Shown here: positions 63,651 to 64,000 of the stretch, piece by piece
Position numbering within the stretch: the stretch's first letter is position 1
How the letters are laid out: every line of letters starts with the position of its first letter
From: Kushneria phyllosphaerae
Lineage (GTDB): Bacteria > Pseudomonadota > Gammaproteobacteria > Pseudomonadales > Halomonadaceae
Reading direction: 5' to 3'
NCBI RefSeq assembly: GCF_900312995.1
Contig: NZ_ONZI01000002.1
Location: 744,001 to 808,000, forward strand
Length of the DNA: 64,000 nucleotides
Program-made: the position numbers and the translations under genes
The notes under the pieces: generated by a model
Database searches by the model: none
Seen by the model: the letters and a program-made list of their open reading frames with translations, nothing else
What the model was told of the DNA's origin: nothing

Positions 63651-63917
63651 ATGTCTCGCAAACTGATTGCAATGCTTTTGACCACCGCTGCACTGTCTCT
63701 TTCCGCACCGCTGATGGCCGAGCCGCAAAGCGTCAATATCAATACCGCCACGGCGGCCGAGCTGACCGCCCTGCCGGGTATTGGAGAGAAAAAGGCCGAT
63801 GCCATCATTGCTGATCGTGAAGCTCATGGCGTCTATGAAAGCGCCGATGATCTGAGCCGCGTCAGCGGTATCGGCAGCGCAACCGTCGACCAGCTGCGCG
63901 ATAGCGTCGAACTCTGA
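63651..63917 (+). CDS. comEA: ComEA-like helix-hairpin-helix DNA-binding protein
   Basis: Periplasmic DNA-binding protein, in relatives a ratchet for DNA uptake. 88 residues with a signal peptide ending near LMAEP (about 23). The mature part is a tandem helix-hairpin-helix: VNINTATAAELTALPGIGEK and DDLSRVSGIGSATVDQLRD. AAGGAA lies 6 bases before the ATG, behind an AT-rich region (63568-63630). No other competence gene is in the window. Confidence 0.9.
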   Translation: MSRKLIAMLLTTAALSLSAPLMAEPQSVNINTATAAELTALPGIGEKKADAIIADREAHGVYESADDLSRVSGIGSATVDQLRDSVEL

Positions 63918-63929
63918 TCAGCCCCCCCC

Positions 63930-63955
63930 GGGCGGCAGTTCTGCCTCTGCCGCCC
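63930..63955 (+). terminator. Probable terminator after comEA
   Basis: GGGCGGCAG-N8-CTGCCGCCC, perfect 9-bp stem, followed by a pyrimidine-rich stretch with a TTTTT about 15 bases on. Confidence 0.7.
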
Positions 63956-64000
63956 TGCCTGTTCTCCCCTTTTTGTTTCTTTCTTCTACTGTCCGACATT

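Noticed and set aside
1..64000. CRISPR array, insertion sequence or toxin-antitoxin locus
   Set aside because: No regularly spaced repeats, transposase motifs or paired small toxin/antitoxin genes were seen, apart from the YgfX-type protein beside sdhE.

Overview
The window is a high-GC (about 60 percent by eye), gene-dense chromosomal segment of a gammaproteobacterium. Dcd, Mrp, MetG, Nth, UvrC, PgsA, LapAB, IhfB and SdhE read like those of Pseudomonas and Halomonas. Several exported proteins carry acidic Asp/Ser/Thr/Gln-rich tails. My best guess is a halophile of the Halomonadaceae (Halomonas or Kushneria type); this is inferred from remembered protein sequences, not from a search. No CRISPR array, transposase, integrase or rRNA operon was seen.

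Layout. 1-0.8 kb: 5' part of a sodium-dependent NSS transporter that runs off the left edge. 0.9-7.9 kb: a self-contained fructose PTS, fruB (EIIA-HPr-EI fusion), fruK, a candidate 32-aa ORF and fruA, read leftward, with divergent fruR/cra and a Cra-type operator between. 7.9-14.8 kb: histidine phosphatase, PhoD-like phosphatase, purine nucleoside permease, a CHASE4-like GGDEF cyclase and a ureohydrolase. 15-18.1 kb: modABC with a short ModE-like regulator and two palindromes. 18.3-23.1 kb: two paralogous small secreted acidic proteins, then two YncE-type beta-propellers and a Tat-type siderophore-esterase-like hydrolase around two Fur-box matches. 23.1-32 kb: GlpT-like carrier, CadR-type MerR regulator with its operator, dcd, mrp, arfB, terB, an aldehyde dehydrogenase, a 24-aa membrane protein and small orphan genes.

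32-45.3 kb: metG, a second CHASE4-like GGDEF cyclase, an RnfB-like protein without the other rnf genes, nth, a QTMAN-like glycosyltransferase, a SulP transporter, a HlyU-like protein, argG, rnt, grxD and argF. Between grxD and argF lies a candidate small RNA with promoter, stem and terminator. 45.3-47.5 kb: a small accessory islet with a nested Rz/Rz1 spanin pair, an 11-bp-arm palindrome, two unknown small genes, a YjfB-like motility protein and a CBS protein. 47.9-51.1 kb: tRNA-Ala, uvrC, pgsA and a tRNA-Gly/Cys/Leu cluster. 51.6-58.7 kb: dppA, an LD-carboxypeptidase gene and dppBCDF, a split peptide-uptake locus. 58.7-64 kb: FUSC protein, ygfX/sdhE, ihfB, lapAB, pyrF (opposite strand) and comEA.

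How the genes work together. Fructose is taken up and phosphorylated by FruA/FruB and FruK, with FruR as the likely sensor. ModABC is probably controlled by the ModE-like protein. The YncE pair and esterase look like an iron-starvation group. The Dpp system with LdcA suggests peptide, perhaps murein-peptide, recycling. Most of the remainder is core metabolism and information processing. The clearest candidates for something undescribed are the argF-upstream RNA, the 32-aa ORF in the fru operon, the chromosomal spanin islet and the lone RnfB homologue.
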